A stretch of 64,000 nucleotides of DNA from Methanococcoides vulcani (GCF_900111645.1 NZ_FOHQ01000001.1:62001-126000); one strand, 5' to 3'; counted from the stretch's first letter, positions 35,266 to 45,424 are shown. Notes: generated by a model not told the origin, from the letters alone. Numbers and translations are program-made.

Positions 35266-36026
35266 ACAACACCTTCCACGATCTCCCCTCGTCGAATGAT
35301 CTCGCGAAGGTCCATCATCCAGTTATCAACTTCTGAGACACGATTCCCGACATTCTTCTCTTCAGTGCTTGTCGTGATTATATCGGACATTCCTCCGTTC
35401 TTTATGACTATCCTGCGGGATGCCATAAGTGCCAGTACAGGGTCGTGTGTAACTACAACTACGATCTTCCCTTCTCCTGCAAGAAGGGCCAATGCATCCT
35501 GTTTTTTAATTCCTGCGTTCTCGATCTCATCGATAAGCACGATGGGTGAATCGCTGATCACTGCTATATCTGCAGTCATCAGGGAACGTGACTGGCCACC
35601 ACTCAGGACGGTAAGGTGGTCGTCCTCATGGATGGGTTCTCCTGTAAGGATGTTTGCCAGTTCGATGACCTTGTGCATAAGCTCGGGATCTTTTCCCCGG
35701 CTTCTGGCATGCATTTGCAGAAATTCAGAAACGCTCATATCAGCAAGGAAATGCATGTTCTGTGAAAGCTGTGCTATAAGTTTCAGGCGTGGGTCAACCC
35801 TCATTTTTGCATCCGGTTCTTCGTCATTGATAAGTATCCTGCGTTCGGTTGGTGTGTCTCCCTGTGCCAGTTGCTCGATATCATCAATAAGTGTACTTTT
35901 TCCGGAGCCTGTGGGACCGACTATTCCAAGTATGTCTCCGGGATTCACTTCGACCCTGTCCACCGGTTCCTTTGTACCATCCTTGTTAACGCCTCCGATG
36001 ATCGTCAGCTTGATAGAATTGCTCAT
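35262..36026 (-). CDS. Orphan ABC-type ATPase of the coenzyme M cluster
   Basis: 254 aa from the ATG at 36026 ([17 protein letters not shown]), which has a strong AAAGGAGG ribosome site inside the end of cysteate synthase. Walker [11 protein letters not shown], signature [10 protein letters not shown], Walker [13 protein letters not shown] and the switch histidine in [12 protein letters not shown] are all present. No permease or binding protein is nearby, so it probably works as a soluble ATPase, perhaps driving a reductive or cluster-loading step with the adjacent GTPase and Fe-S protein. Confidence 0.88.
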   Translation of the reverse strand: MSNSIKLTIIGGVNKDGTKEPVDRVEVNPGDILGIVGPTGSGKSTLIDDIEQLAQGDTPTERRILINDEEPDAKMRVDPRLKLIAQLSQNMHFLADMSVSEFLQMHARSRGKDPELMHKVIELANILTGEPIHEDDHLTVLSGGQSRSLMTADIAVISDSPIVLIDEIENAGIKKQDALALLAGEGKIVVVVTHDPVLALMASRRIVIKNGGMSDIITTSTEEKNVGNRVSEVDNWMMDLREIIRRGEIVEGVV

Positions 36027-36027
36027 T

Positions 36028-37281
36028 TCAGTAACCTCCTTTACTGAAAAGTTCGGAAACCTTTTCCAGTATCTTTTTCTCTGCATCCGGATCTGTTTGG
36101 GATACGGTAAGATCGACGCCCAGTTGCTTTGTAGACAATGCTTCTTGTAATCGTTTTAGCCCCCCTCCGGTTATGTTCAGTACGATCTGCTCATCAGGTT
36201 TGACCTCGCCTGCATCCACTGCCCTGATCAGTGCAGCACAGGCAACAGCTGGTGCTGGTAGTATATCGATACCTTCGCTCTGTTCGAAGAGCTTCTGTGC
36301 GGCCTCAGCTTCCTTGTTAGTGATCCCGTAGATCATCCCGTTCGTGTCATCCAGTGCATCCTTTACCCCGCCGCTGGCTGAATATGGCGGTTTCCTGTTG
36401 TAGAGCACATCATCATGCATTTCTTCAGGACAGCGTCCTGTAAGTTCAATGCCTGTCCATAATGAGTAGAGTGGTGCACATGGCAGGTTCTGTGCAAGAT
36501 GTAATCGCGGCATGTTGTCCCCGAAACGTCCGTCCTCAATGAGCCTCATCGATGCTTCCCAGGCCGAGATCCCTCCGGTTCCGCTGCCCACTGCCTGGAA
36601 ATAGTGTTGTGGCAGGCTTCCGGTCGTAAGTACTGCATCCAGCATCACGGTTCCCATTCCATCCCTTCTGGCAATGTTGCGGGCACCGCCCTCGCTTACA
36701 AATTCATCTCTTGATGCTATCTTTTCTGCCATTACAATAGCCTGATAGTAGTCCCCGTCCACGGTCACCGTGCAGATAGAGGAAGTGTCATCGTTCGTTG
36801 TCCAGACCCGGTGTGTGCTGTTCTTTGGTACTATCAGCAGCAACTTCTGTCCTGTTATGGATGCCACATGTGCAAAGGCCCTGGCAGTGTTGCCGGCAGA
36901 TGCAACCACCATTATCCGGTCTTCATTATTCTCTATTAATCTCTGCATTGTGGGGAATGACTCAAGGTCCTTGAAGCTGCATGTTCTTATGAAAGCCTCT
37001 TTTTCGGGCCAGTAGCCGTTGAAAGTGATGTTCAGGTCCTTTACTCCAAGCTCTTTTGCAAACCCCTCACTTTTGTATGTCACAGGTCTGCCGGAACCTT
37101 CCTCTATAATGCCGTTTACCGGCAGCCAGTCGTAATATCTCCAGATCCCCGGCATGTCTGTCGGTTCTATCTGTTTCTTAGAATACTCTGTACGCAGCAA
37201 TGCATCGTCATTGGGGCAATGTAATGCATACGGATCCCTGACTTGTCCACACTCTGGACATTTCACGACATACTTATTCAT
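36028..37281 (-). CDS. Cysteate synthase (threonine synthase family)
   Basis: 417-aa PLP enzyme. It begins with a zinc-ribbon-like CPECGQVRDPYALHCPNDD and has the PLP lysine in TCSFKDLESFP (Lys104) and the phosphate-site motif VVASAGNTARAFAHVA. In Methanosarcinales a threonine-synthase relative replaces phosphate of phosphoserine with sulfite to give cysteate, the first step of their coenzyme M route. The gene leads straight into the ATPase, GTPase, Fe-S protein and comDE, which favours cysteate synthase over a second threonine synthase. Confidence 0.88.
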   Translation of the reverse strand: MNKYVVKCPECGQVRDPYALHCPNDDALLRTEYSKKQIEPTDMPGIWRYYDWLPVNGIIEEGSGRPVTYKSEGFAKELGVKDLNITFNGYWPEKEAFIRTCSFKDLESFPTMQRLIENNEDRIMVVASAGNTARAFAHVASITGQKLLLIVPKNSTHRVWTTNDDTSSICTVTVDGDYYQAIVMAEKIASRDEFVSEGGARNIARRDGMGTVMLDAVLTTGSLPQHYFQAVGSGTGGISAWEASMRLIEDGRFGDNMPRLHLAQNLPCAPLYSLWTGIELTGRCPEEMHDDVLYNRKPPYSASGGVKDALDDTNGMIYGITNKEAEAAQKLFEQSEGIDILPAPAVACAALIRAVDAGEVKPDEQIVLNITGGGLKRLQEALSTKQLGVDLTVSQTDPDAEKKILEKVSELFSKGGY

Positions 37282-37437
37282 GAGTTCAAGTCGGGGAATC
37301 TGCTTATATACTTTTTCATTAAATGGGCAAAAATTGCCGTTTTAGGTTCATTCTGCTTAATCGTATGGACTATTGGGTGACAAATATACAAAAATGTAAA
37401 ATAAATATTTATGGGCATTTTCAGTCATGCCCTTAAA

Positions 37438-37454
37438 AGGGATCACGTATCCCT
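37438..37454 (-). terminator. Hairpin after the cytochrome b5-like gene
   Basis: AGGGAT (37438-37443) and ATCCCT (37449-37454) form a 6-bp stem with a 5-base loop, 12 bases past the reverse-strand stop at 37467, and lead into TTTTAAGG on that strand. Reasonable as a short terminator. Confidence 0.45.
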
Positions 37455-37466
37455 CAAAAAAGATCT

Positions 37467-37715
37467 TTAATCGATCAATTTCCCGACAACAGTGAAATCT
37501 TCCATAACGTCGTCATCATGGGGTGAATCGTCCATTTCCTCAGTAAGGTCAATGCCACCTTCATGCATTCCCTGGTGATCCCCATCATCCCACAGCATAC
37601 TGTCAGTTACGTCGTAGACTTCTCCCTGATATGCTATGTAGCACTTTGCTCCATCCTTACCGTTGTACTTTGCAAGTTCTTCCTTTGTGAATTCTTCCAC
37701 TTCAATGACCCCCAT
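37467..37715 (-). CDS. Cytochrome b5-like heme/steroid-binding domain protein
   Basis: 82 aa from the ATG at 37715. The single domain shows FTKEELAKYNGKDGAKCYIAYQGEVYDVTDSMLW and HQGMHEGGIDLTEEMDDSPHDDDVM, the HPGG-like and second histidine positions expected for axial ligands. Small soluble domains of this type in methanogens bind heme or another hydrophobic ligand. A TTG at 37721 is a less likely start. Confidence 0.88.
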   Translation of the reverse strand: MGVIEVEEFTKEELAKYNGKDGAKCYIAYQGEVYDVTDSMLWDDGDHQGMHEGGIDLTEEMDDSPHDDDVMEDFTVVGKLID

Positions 37716-37748
37716 TCTCAATATCTGATATTCTGTGTTAATAATGAT

Positions 37749-40499
37749 TTACGCTTTCTTCAACGTTACCCAGAATACGCTGCCAGCCCCATCCGGATTA
37801 TCTTCAACTCCGACTTCCCCGCCATGAATGTCTACTATTCTCCTCACAATTGCAAGCCCAAGCCCACTTCCTTTTATTTTGCAATCCCCCACCGCTCGTT
37901 TGAAACGATCGAATATCATGCTTTTGTCCTCGTCTGCAATACCTTTTCCTGAATCAGTTACTGTGACCTTCCAGTATTCATCTTGATCTTTCACGTCAAT
38001 TTTGATATTTTCGTTTTCAGGACCGTATTTTACAGCATTTGATATCAGATTTGCAAAAACTTCCTCTATCATCGGGTTTACAAGTGCATCATACCTGCCT
38101 TTTGTTTCAAGCACGATCTCCATCTCTTTCTGGGCTGCTTGGTATTCAAAATGAGATCGGCAATCATTCAGGATCTTTGTAATGTCCACTGGTTCGAAAT
38201 CGATCTCATCCGTCGATTCCAATTTGGCAAAAGCTGCCACACATTCGATAACTTCGATGAGCTTTTGATTTGTGTTATCAATTCTGTCCAGTTTCTGTAA
38301 CTTATTTTCATCATCTTCCCCGATAAGCAAAAGATGAGTATATCCGTCTATGACAGTTGCATGGTTCAGAAGATCATGGCTCAGGATATCCGTAAAAATA
38401 CCTTTAAATTCATTTGAGTTCTCAAGTTGCTTTGCATATTTCCTGAGCATTTCCTCAGTTTCCTTGATCTCGGTCACATCAAAAATTGCTCCGACAAGTC
38501 CGGCTTTCTCCCCGTTCAGATCTGTGAATAGCGATTTGTTGAACATCACTCTACGTCTTGAACCATCTGTTATTGATTCGGTCCATGATTCATATACCTG
38601 TATTTCACCGTTTTCGAAAAGTTCATTGTCCTTCTCATAGTATTGTTGTGCAAGATCCTCGGGAGCCAGTTCAAAAACAGTTCTTCCGACGAGTTCTTCT
38701 CTTTTTATTCCTATAAAATCCTCAAATGCTTTGTTGCATCCAAGATACATGCCATCTTTATTCTTGTAGAACACAGGTAAGGGGATAGCATCTAGAAGTT
38801 CCTGCAGGAAATGGAAATATGTTCTCTGGACCTTTTCGGCCTCTTTCCTTTGTGTAATATCATTCCCAATAGCTATAGCCCCAATAACTTCTCTATTTTC
38901 ATTAACAAGGTTTCTCGAGTTCCATGATATTATACGTTCTTCACCATCTTTTCTTGTGATAGTGGTCTCAAGTCCGGCTACTCGCTTACCTTGTTCTAAA
39001 ATAGCTTTAGCTTCTGCAAATACTTCATTACGATATTTTTCATCCGGATACAGTAGATCCCAGATCTTAGTACTGCCAATAATCTCTTCTCTGGCGTATC
39101 CACTTATTTTTTCTGCAGCATTGTTCCATATGACAACCTCTGCATCTTTGTTGAGAACGTCAAGCCATATATCTGCATTTTCAATAACGGTTTGCTGGAA
39201 TTGCGTCAGGTTGCATATCTTTTCATCAGCCAGTAACTTTTCAGTGATATCCTCTACTGTAAAAGTAATTCCTGATGGTGGGTTCTTTGGATCTATAAGG
39301 GCAAAAGTAAAGGCAACGTCAATTTTCTTTCCGTCCTTGCGTATCCATTTTCCCTGTGCCTGGATCGGTTCTTTGTTCTCGACCAGTCCTTTCAATATAT
39401 TGCCGACTCTGTAGTACTCTTCTTCATCAGGATAAAGGAATCTTGAATTAACTCCCACAATTTCCTCTCTTGAATATCCGACCAGTTCGCACATATTGTC
39501 ATTAACATCTCTGAATGCCCTGTCCCAGACCACCCCAATTCCTATCGGTGTTGCAAGGAATACACTTCTGATCTTTGCTTCCTTTTCCTTGATCTCCTTC
39601 TCATAATTATTTTTCTCGGTGATGTCCTGCAATGTATAAATGATCCCTCTGGATGGATCTTCCTTATCCAGAAGTGCAAGTTTCATGGAAATATTAATAA
39701 TTCTTCCGTCTTTGTGCCTGAATCGGGTTTCTGTTGTTCTTGTGCGTTTTTCCCTGATAACGGCCTCCATTTCTTCCCCGACGATCCTGTAACATTCATC
39801 AGATGGATAGAACATACGGGTGTCTTTTCCGATGATCTCCTCTTTTAAATATCCAAGTATGTGAGAAGCTTCTTCATTAGAATCCAATATTTTTCTGTCA
39901 CACGTAACTCCCATTCCGATCGGAGCAACATCAAAAAGACGACTTATATGTTTCTCTTTCTGTTTTAACGTCTCTTCAGCACGTTTTCTTTCTAGTATAT
40001 CTTTTTTGAGCTGTTCATTGGCTTTTTCCAGTTCAGAAGTTCGAAGTTCGACGAGCTCTTCGAGACGGTTACGGTACTTTTTTAGCTCATCTTCCGCGAT
40101 CTTGTATCTGGTGACATCCCGGATCACGCCAATTATTCCCGGGGAATTACCCTCTTTATCGCTCTGGAAGTGTGGGTAGTTCTCGACCCAGTGCACATTT
40201 CCTTCACTGTCGAGCAATCGGAATGTAGTGGAAAATGCTTTCTTTTCCCTCATTCCTTTTTTGAAATCAGCTACTTCCTTTTCACGATCTTCCGGATGAA
40301 TGTAATTCTCAAAATAGTTGTTCACCATCTCTTCAGGATCGATCCCATAGCGTTTAATTTGAGGACTTATGTAAAGTACAACACCTTCTTCATTTATGCT
40401 GTAGATTATATCATTGGTGTTCTCGATCAGGTATCGGTATTTTTCTTCCCCTTTATTCACCAGATCGTCTATGGAAACATAGTCTGCAGTAGCTGTCAT
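37749..40499 (-). CDS. Soluble multi-PAS sensor histidine kinase (five PAS domains)
   Basis: 916 aa from the ATG at 40499 (MTATADYVSIDDLVNKGEEK), which has AAGGGGAC upstream. Five PAS domains follow one another (starting YRYLIENTNDIIYSI, ISRLFDVAPIGMGV, IRSVFLATPIGIGV, FQQTVIENADIWLDV and LQELLDAIPLPVFY), then a dimerisation helix with the likely phosphorylated histidine in TDILSHDLLNHATVIDGY and an HATPase with N box ANLISNAVKYG and G boxes DSGKGIADED and GSGLGLAIVRRIV. There is no membrane segment and no receiver domain or regulator gene nearby. It is a paralogue of the next kinase. Confidence 0.92.
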   Translation of the reverse strand: MTATADYVSIDDLVNKGEEKYRYLIENTNDIIYSINEEGVVLYISPQIKRYGIDPEEMVNNYFENYIHPEDREKEVADFKKGMREKKAFSTTFRLLDSEGNVHWVENYPHFQSDKEGNSPGIIGVIRDVTRYKIAEDELKKYRNRLEELVELRTSELEKANEQLKKDILERKRAEETLKQKEKHISRLFDVAPIGMGVTCDRKILDSNEEASHILGYLKEEIIGKDTRMFYPSDECYRIVGEEMEAVIREKRTRTTETRFRHKDGRIINISMKLALLDKEDPSRGIIYTLQDITEKNNYEKEIKEKEAKIRSVFLATPIGIGVVWDRAFRDVNDNMCELVGYSREEIVGVNSRFLYPDEEEYYRVGNILKGLVENKEPIQAQGKWIRKDGKKIDVAFTFALIDPKNPPSGITFTVEDITEKLLADEKICNLTQFQQTVIENADIWLDVLNKDAEVVIWNNAAEKISGYAREEIIGSTKIWDLLYPDEKYRNEVFAEAKAILEQGKRVAGLETTITRKDGEERIISWNSRNLVNENREVIGAIAIGNDITQRKEAEKVQRTYFHFLQELLDAIPLPVFYKNKDGMYLGCNKAFEDFIGIKREELVGRTVFELAPEDLAQQYYEKDNELFENGEIQVYESWTESITDGSRRRVMFNKSLFTDLNGEKAGLVGAIFDVTEIKETEEMLRKYAKQLENSNEFKGIFTDILSHDLLNHATVIDGYTHLLLIGEDDENKLQKLDRIDNTNQKLIEVIECVAAFAKLESTDEIDFEPVDITKILNDCRSHFEYQAAQKEMEIVLETKGRYDALVNPMIEEVFANLISNAVKYGPENENIKIDVKDQDEYWKVTVTDSGKGIADEDKSMIFDRFKRAVGDCKIKGSGLGLAIVRRIVDIHGGEVGVEDNPDGAGSVFWVTLKKA

Positions 40500-40741
40500 T
40501 GTAGTTTGTCCCCTTGAGCAGTAAAAAAACAAAACAGGTATTATGTATGCCCTGAATCCATATATAACTATATTTGTCAAATCCAAAAAAGTAATACTTA
40601 CCGGTTCAACAATACTTGTAAATTGTTTATCTTAATGATACAATATGATCTATAAAGTTGAAAATGAGTCTACAAAATTTGATAAATGATCGATCTATGA
40701 TCTGACAGCTACTTTTGATCCATAGGATAATTGGAGATATT

Positions 40742-42739
40742 TCATACTTTTCTGAACGTTACCCCGAACACAGTTCCTCTGTTTCCTGGATTGTCCTCCA
40801 CACTGAGATCTCCTCCATGGAGGTCAACGATCCTTTTAACAATAGCAAGTCCGAGTCCGGTACCTTTCACTCCCTTTTTGTCCACACGTTTGAAACGGTC
40901 GAACACCAGTGACTTTTCATCATCCGGTATCCCATCTCCATAATCGGTAACTGTGACCATCCAATCCCTGTCCTTATCCAGGATATTAACAATAACCTTT
41001 GAGTTATCGGGACCATACTTTATGGCATTCGATATCAGGTTTGCAAACACTTCCTCTATCATAGGATTAGCCAATGCATTGTATTCTCCGTGTATCGGAA
41101 GTTCGATATAAACGTTTCTCTGGTTGGCCTGATACTGGAAATGTTTCACGACATCTTTTAACATTCCTGCAAGTTCTATTGACTCGAACTTGATGTCATC
41201 GATGGTTTCGAACTTAGCAAAAGATGCTGCGGATTCTATGAGTTCCATAAGCTTACGGTTACTGAACTCGATGTTCTCCAGCTTCTTTATCTTCTTTTCA
41301 TCCTTTTCCATCTCAAGAAGCATATATGCAAATCCGTTGACCACATTTGCATGGTTCAGGAGATCATGACGCATGATATCCGTGAATATTTCTTTAAGTT
41401 CATTGGAATGCTCAAGTTGTTCAGCATATTCTTTCAGGATCATTTCAGATCTGACGCGATCAGTGATGTCAAGAATTACACTTATAACTCCAAGGATATT
41501 CCCTTTTATGTCAGTAAAAACAGATTTATTGACCATAATGTTGTGCTTTTTCTGATCACTGGCGTAGATGACTTCCTTTTCATAGGTCTTTGATCCGCCT
41601 GTCTCGATGAGTTCCCTGTCCGTGTAATATGATTCACCGGTCGGGTCTTCAACCTGTAGTTCTGAGGTTATTTTTCCAGTTATATCTTCTTTTTTGATAC
41701 CGGAAAAGTTCTCAAATGCTTTGTTGCATCCAAGATAACCCCCATCTTTATCTTTGTAACATATAGGTGCAGGTATGGCATCAATGAGTTCCTGCAGGAA
41801 ATGGACATGCTTTATTTGCATCTCTTCTGCTTCTTTTCTTCTGGTAATATCATTACCGATGCCGATAGTTCCGATGTTCTCGCCTTTTGAGTTCAGGAGT
41901 TTCTTGTAGTTCCATGAAACGACACGTTTTTCCCCATCCTTTCTTGTAATGGTGGTCTCCAGGTCGGATATCTCCGATCCTTTTTCTATGATCCTGGAAA
42001 TTGTTGAAAAGACCTCATCGCGATATTCTTTATCCGGGTATAACTGGTCCCAGATCATCGTGCTGCCGACAACCTCATCCCTTGTGTAACCACTGATCGT
42101 TTCTGCAGCATTGTTCCATATAACGACCTCTACGTCCCTGTTAAGCACATCAAGCCATATGTCCGCGTTCTCAATGACGGTTTGCTGGAACTGGCTCAGG
42201 CTGACGATCCTTTCTTCTGTTCTTTTCAGGTCCTCTATCTCCTGCTCAAGGGGTTCCCTGGACCTTGTAAGTTCCGCATTTCGAAGTACCAGGTTTTCAT
42301 CAAATTCATCACGATATCTCTGCAGCTCTTTTTCCATTGCGATGTGTTCAGTGACATCTTTCATGATGCCGATGATCCTGGAAGGGCTCCCATTTCTACC
42401 GCTCTGGAATTCGGCATGGTTCTCAAGCCAGTGTTCTTTCCCATACTGGTCAAAAACCCTGAGCAATGTGTCAAAAGATGTGTTTTCCGTCATCATCTTC
42501 TGGAATCCGGATGCCAGATTTTCACGGTCTGATGAATTGATATAGTTCAAAAAATGAGTGTCATACATCTTTTCAGAGTCCAGCCCATATTTCCTTATCT
42601 GGGGACTGATGTAATCTATAACACCTTCCGAATCTAAGATATAGGATATATCGCTGATGTTTTCGATGAGGAAGTCGCATCTATTTTCTTCCACATTCAA
42701 TGCATCATGCATGGTGACGCTCTCTATATGACCTGTCAT
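40742..42739 (-). CDS. Soluble multi-PAS sensor histidine kinase (three PAS domains)
   Basis: 665 aa. Three PAS domains (CDFLIENISDISYIL, FQQTVIENADIWLDV, LQELIDAIPAPICY) align with PAS 1, 4 and 5 of the neighbouring kinase, so that gene has two extra PAS units or this one lost them. The phosphoacceptor region is TDIMRHDLLNHANVVNGF and the HATPase is intact (ANLISNAIKYG, DYGDGIPDDE, GTGLGLAIVKRIV). The two genes are tandem duplicates separated by about 240 bases with no visible gene. Confidence 0.92.
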   Translation of the reverse strand: MTGHIESVTMHDALNVEENRCDFLIENISDISYILDSEGVIDYISPQIRKYGLDSEKMYDTHFLNYINSSDRENLASGFQKMMTENTSFDTLLRVFDQYGKEHWLENHAEFQSGRNGSPSRIIGIMKDVTEHIAMEKELQRYRDEFDENLVLRNAELTRSREPLEQEIEDLKRTEERIVSLSQFQQTVIENADIWLDVLNRDVEVVIWNNAAETISGYTRDEVVGSTMIWDQLYPDKEYRDEVFSTISRIIEKGSEISDLETTITRKDGEKRVVSWNYKKLLNSKGENIGTIGIGNDITRRKEAEEMQIKHVHFLQELIDAIPAPICYKDKDGGYLGCNKAFENFSGIKKEDITGKITSELQVEDPTGESYYTDRELIETGGSKTYEKEVIYASDQKKHNIMVNKSVFTDIKGNILGVISVILDITDRVRSEMILKEYAEQLEHSNELKEIFTDIMRHDLLNHANVVNGFAYMLLEMEKDEKKIKKLENIEFSNRKLMELIESAASFAKFETIDDIKFESIELAGMLKDVVKHFQYQANQRNVYIELPIHGEYNALANPMIEEVFANLISNAIKYGPDNSKVIVNILDKDRDWMVTVTDYGDGIPDDEKSLVFDRFKRVDKKGVKGTGLGLAIVKRIVDLHGGDLSVEDNPGNRGTVFGVTFRKV

Positions 42740-42826
42740 TTTGGGCTGCCTACAAAAAAATAAATTATACTTATAATTATGAGTACTTAATTCTATATGA
42801 ATTTTTTTGAGTATGTATTTATTTCT

Positions 42827-43960
42827 TCAGTTCTCAAGTATTTTTGAAACGTGTTTTAACATCTTTTGTATCGAAATATGTTGTGGACATTTCTGTTCAC
42901 AGAGTCCGCATTCAACACATCTGGATGCTCTTTCCTCAGGTGGTACGAACAGATCGTAGTGAAGACGTGCTTTTTCAAGATTTCCGTACATGGAAGCACT
43001 GTTCAGGTAGGTAAATGCAGCAGGTATGTTCACTCCGGAAGGACATGGCAGGCAGTATTTGCAGTCGGTACAATCAACTTCGATCTTTTCAAGATATACA
43101 TCCCGAACATTCCCGATGAGCTCATGCTCTTTCTCAGAAAGCGATCCTGCAACTCCTTCTTCTGCATAGGCGATATTCTGTTCCACCTGCTCAAAATTGC
43201 TCATTCCGCTCAGTACGATGCTTATCTGTGGCTGGTCCCAGAGATACTGCAGACACCAGTTTGCAGGTGTGCGTTTAACATCTGCACTGTCCCATATCTG
43301 CTGCACGCCATCGGGGATCCGGACAAGACTTCCGCCACGCAGTGGTTCCATGATGGCAACACCAAGGCCTTTATCGGCAGCGTACAGCAGACCTTCCTTT
43401 CCTGCCTGGTAGTTCTCATCCATGAAGTTGTACTGTATCATGCAAAAGTCCCAGTCATAGCCATCCACGATCTCCTTGAACACTTCGATATTGTCATGGA
43501 AGGAGAATCCTATATACTTTATCTTCCCGGCTGATATTGCATTTTCAATAAAGTCGAACATTCCCAGCTCTTTCATCTTTTCCCAGTGGCCTCTGGTAAA
43601 TCCGTGCATGAGGTAGAAATCGATGTAGTCTGTCTGAAGCCTGCGGAGTTGCTCGTCAAGGAAGCGGTCCATGCCCTCTCTTTTTTCCACCAGCCATAGT
43701 GGCAGTTTTGTTGCGAGGTAGACCTTTTCACGATAACCGTTGTTCAGCACTTTTCCCACGAAGGGCTCACTTTTTCCTTCATGGTAGGGATAAGCTGTGT
43801 CAAAATAGTTCACACCCTGGTCGATGGCGTATTCTATCATCCTGGTTGCCTGCTCTTCATCGATCTGGTCGTCTTTTCCATCGATGACAGGAAACCTCAT
43901 ACACCCAAAGCCAAGTATTGAAACGTTCTCTCCTGTTCTTCCAAATTTGCGGTATAACAT
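42827..43960 (-). CDS. Aldo/keto reductase with C-terminal [4Fe-4S] domain
   Basis: 377 aa. The N-terminal 280 residues are an AKR barrel (ILGFGCMRFP, YFDTAYPYHEGKSE with catalytic Tyr, LATKLPLW, DFYLMHG). A ferredoxin-type C terminus follows (CTDCKYCLPCPSGVNIP and CVECGLCEQKCPQHI). Such fused reductases are widespread in anaerobes; substrates are usually unknown. Confidence 0.92.
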   Translation of the reverse strand: MLYRKFGRTGENVSILGFGCMRFPVIDGKDDQIDEEQATRMIEYAIDQGVNYFDTAYPYHEGKSEPFVGKVLNNGYREKVYLATKLPLWLVEKREGMDRFLDEQLRRLQTDYIDFYLMHGFTRGHWEKMKELGMFDFIENAISAGKIKYIGFSFHDNIEVFKEIVDGYDWDFCMIQYNFMDENYQAGKEGLLYAADKGLGVAIMEPLRGGSLVRIPDGVQQIWDSADVKRTPANWCLQYLWDQPQISIVLSGMSNFEQVEQNIAYAEEGVAGSLSEKEHELIGNVRDVYLEKIEVDCTDCKYCLPCPSGVNIPAAFTYLNSASMYGNLEKARLHYDLFVPPEERASRCVECGLCEQKCPQHISIQKMLKHVSKILEN

Positions 43961-44088
43961 CTCATCCCTCTATTTTATGTATCATCAGCTATCTCTTGAG
44001 GTTGCACGGTATTGCATCGAAGTTCTTCTACAGTTTTTATGATAGATGTTTACCGCTATTAATATTCACTCGTTGTGCTGGTGATCCT

Positions 44089-44691
44089 TTGTATCGAACG
44101 GTCAGGTCTGATGGTGTTGCCCAAAAGGAGTTCAAGAACTCGGTCTTCATAGGCCATGCTGCTCCTATAAGGGATGAAGCCGCTGCAAAGACCTTTTTGC
44201 TTGCCGTTAAGGAGCGATATGGTGATGCTAACCATAACGTCTCTGCTTATCTGATCAAGAACGGCAGCACCCTTGTGGCAAAGTATGATGATGATGGTGA
44301 GCCCGCAGGCAGTTCCGGGAAGCCGGTCTTCAAGGTGCTGGAGCTTAAAGAGCTGAGCAATGTGGCAGTGGTGGTGACCCGTTATTTCGGTGGCATAAAA
44401 CTGGGATTCGGAGGTCTTTCCAGAGCCTACAGGGAGGCAGCGGTAGCAGCTATCGAGGAAGCCGGTATCATTGAAGTGCATGAGATGACGACCCTGAAAC
44501 TGAAGGTCACCTATTCCGACATCCAGCCTGTGAAGAAACTGATCGAAGAATATGGTAACCTGCTAAATGAGAACTACACCGATATTGTGGAACTATCTGT
44601 TGAAGTGAGAAAAGGCACCGAGGACGTTTTCATCTCACAGATCACGGACCTGACAAGGAACAGGGCTAATGTGGCATATATTAATGATTGA
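44089..44691 (+). CDS. YigZ/IMPACT family protein
   Basis: About 200 aa if started at TTG 44089 (reading MYRTVRSDGVAQKEFKNSVFIGHAAPI), where family homology begins; the frame is open back to 43918 but that part overlaps the opposite-strand reductase gene and its leader. Motifs: RYGDANHNVSAYLI, YDDDGEPAGSSGKPVFKVLE and VVVTRYFGGIKLGFGGLSRAY, then a C-terminal DUF1949-like part. IMPACT proteins interact with translation factors. TATTAATATTC at about 44056-44066 could be the TATA box of a leaderless message. Confidence 0.82.
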   Translation: MYRTVRSDGVAQKEFKNSVFIGHAAPIRDEAAAKTFLLAVKERYGDANHNVSAYLIKNGSTLVAKYDDDGEPAGSSGKPVFKVLELKELSNVAVVVTRYFGGIKLGFGGLSRAYREAAVAAIEEAGIIEVHEMTTLKLKVTYSDIQPVKKLIEEYGNLLNENYTDIVELSVEVRKGTEDVFISQITDLTRNRANVAYIND

Positions 44692-44748
44692 TCCCAACTG
44701 CGAGTAAACTATTTATTTCAGGCAATCTATCTTTTTTGTGGGGATCAT

Positions 44749-45264
44749 ATGCAGATCAGAAAAGAAGAAGATACCGATTATATCGCGATCACAGAGGTGA
44801 ACGATCATGCTTTTGGCCAGGAGTACGAGGGCCAGCTTGTTGTAAACTTAAGGATGCACTCCGATTTTGTTCCTGAGCTTTCACTGGTTGCCGAGGTAGA
44901 TGGCAAGGTTGTAGGGCATATCCTGTTCTTCCCGATCAAAGTTGTTGACGATGGCAAGGAATATGATTCCCTTTCACTGGCACCAATGTCCGTTCTCCCG
45001 GAATTCCAGAAGCAGGGTATTGGCAGTACCCTTGTAAAGGAAGGACTTACTGTGGCTGAGAACCTCGGATACAGTTCGGTCATTGTTCTGGGACATCCCG
45101 AGTACTATCCACGCTTTGGTTTCAGGCCTGCATCTCAGTGGGATATCAGAGCTCCTTTTGAAGATGTGCCGGATGAGGCATTCATGGCAATAGAGCTTGT
45201 TGATGGCGCACTGGATAATGTCAGAGGTGTTGTGGAATATCCTGAGGAATTCTGTGAGGTCTGA
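44749..45264 (+). CDS. GNAT-family N-acetyltransferase
   Basis: 171 aa GNAT protein with the acetyl-CoA motif VLPEFQKQGIGSTLVKEGL and the strand VIVLGHPEYYPRFGFRPA typical of the YhbS/putative acetyltransferase group. Substrate unknown. GTGGGGATCAT upstream supplies a ribosome site. Confidence 0.88.
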   Translation: MQIRKEEDTDYIAITEVNDHAFGQEYEGQLVVNLRMHSDFVPELSLVAEVDGKVVGHILFFPIKVVDDGKEYDSLSLAPMSVLPEFQKQGIGSTLVKEGLTVAENLGYSSVIVLGHPEYYPRFGFRPASQWDIRAPFEDVPDEAFMAIELVDGALDNVRGVVEYPEEFCEV

Positions 45265-45424
45265 AGTTCTTTAAACCAGGCTTTTCCATAATTCAACCCT
45301 CCAGTTATTCTCTCCTCTCCCCTTCTTTATCTATATACTCTATTTATTCTACAGTCCTATCTATATTCTATCCAGACAAGCTCTATATATCCCAATGTCT
45401 ATTCCTCGCCTGAGGGTCGTGAAA

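Noticed and set aside
36028-37281. Plain threonine synthase
   Set aside because: Its position at the head of the comDE run favours cysteate synthase; sequence alone, without alignment, cannot fully separate the two.
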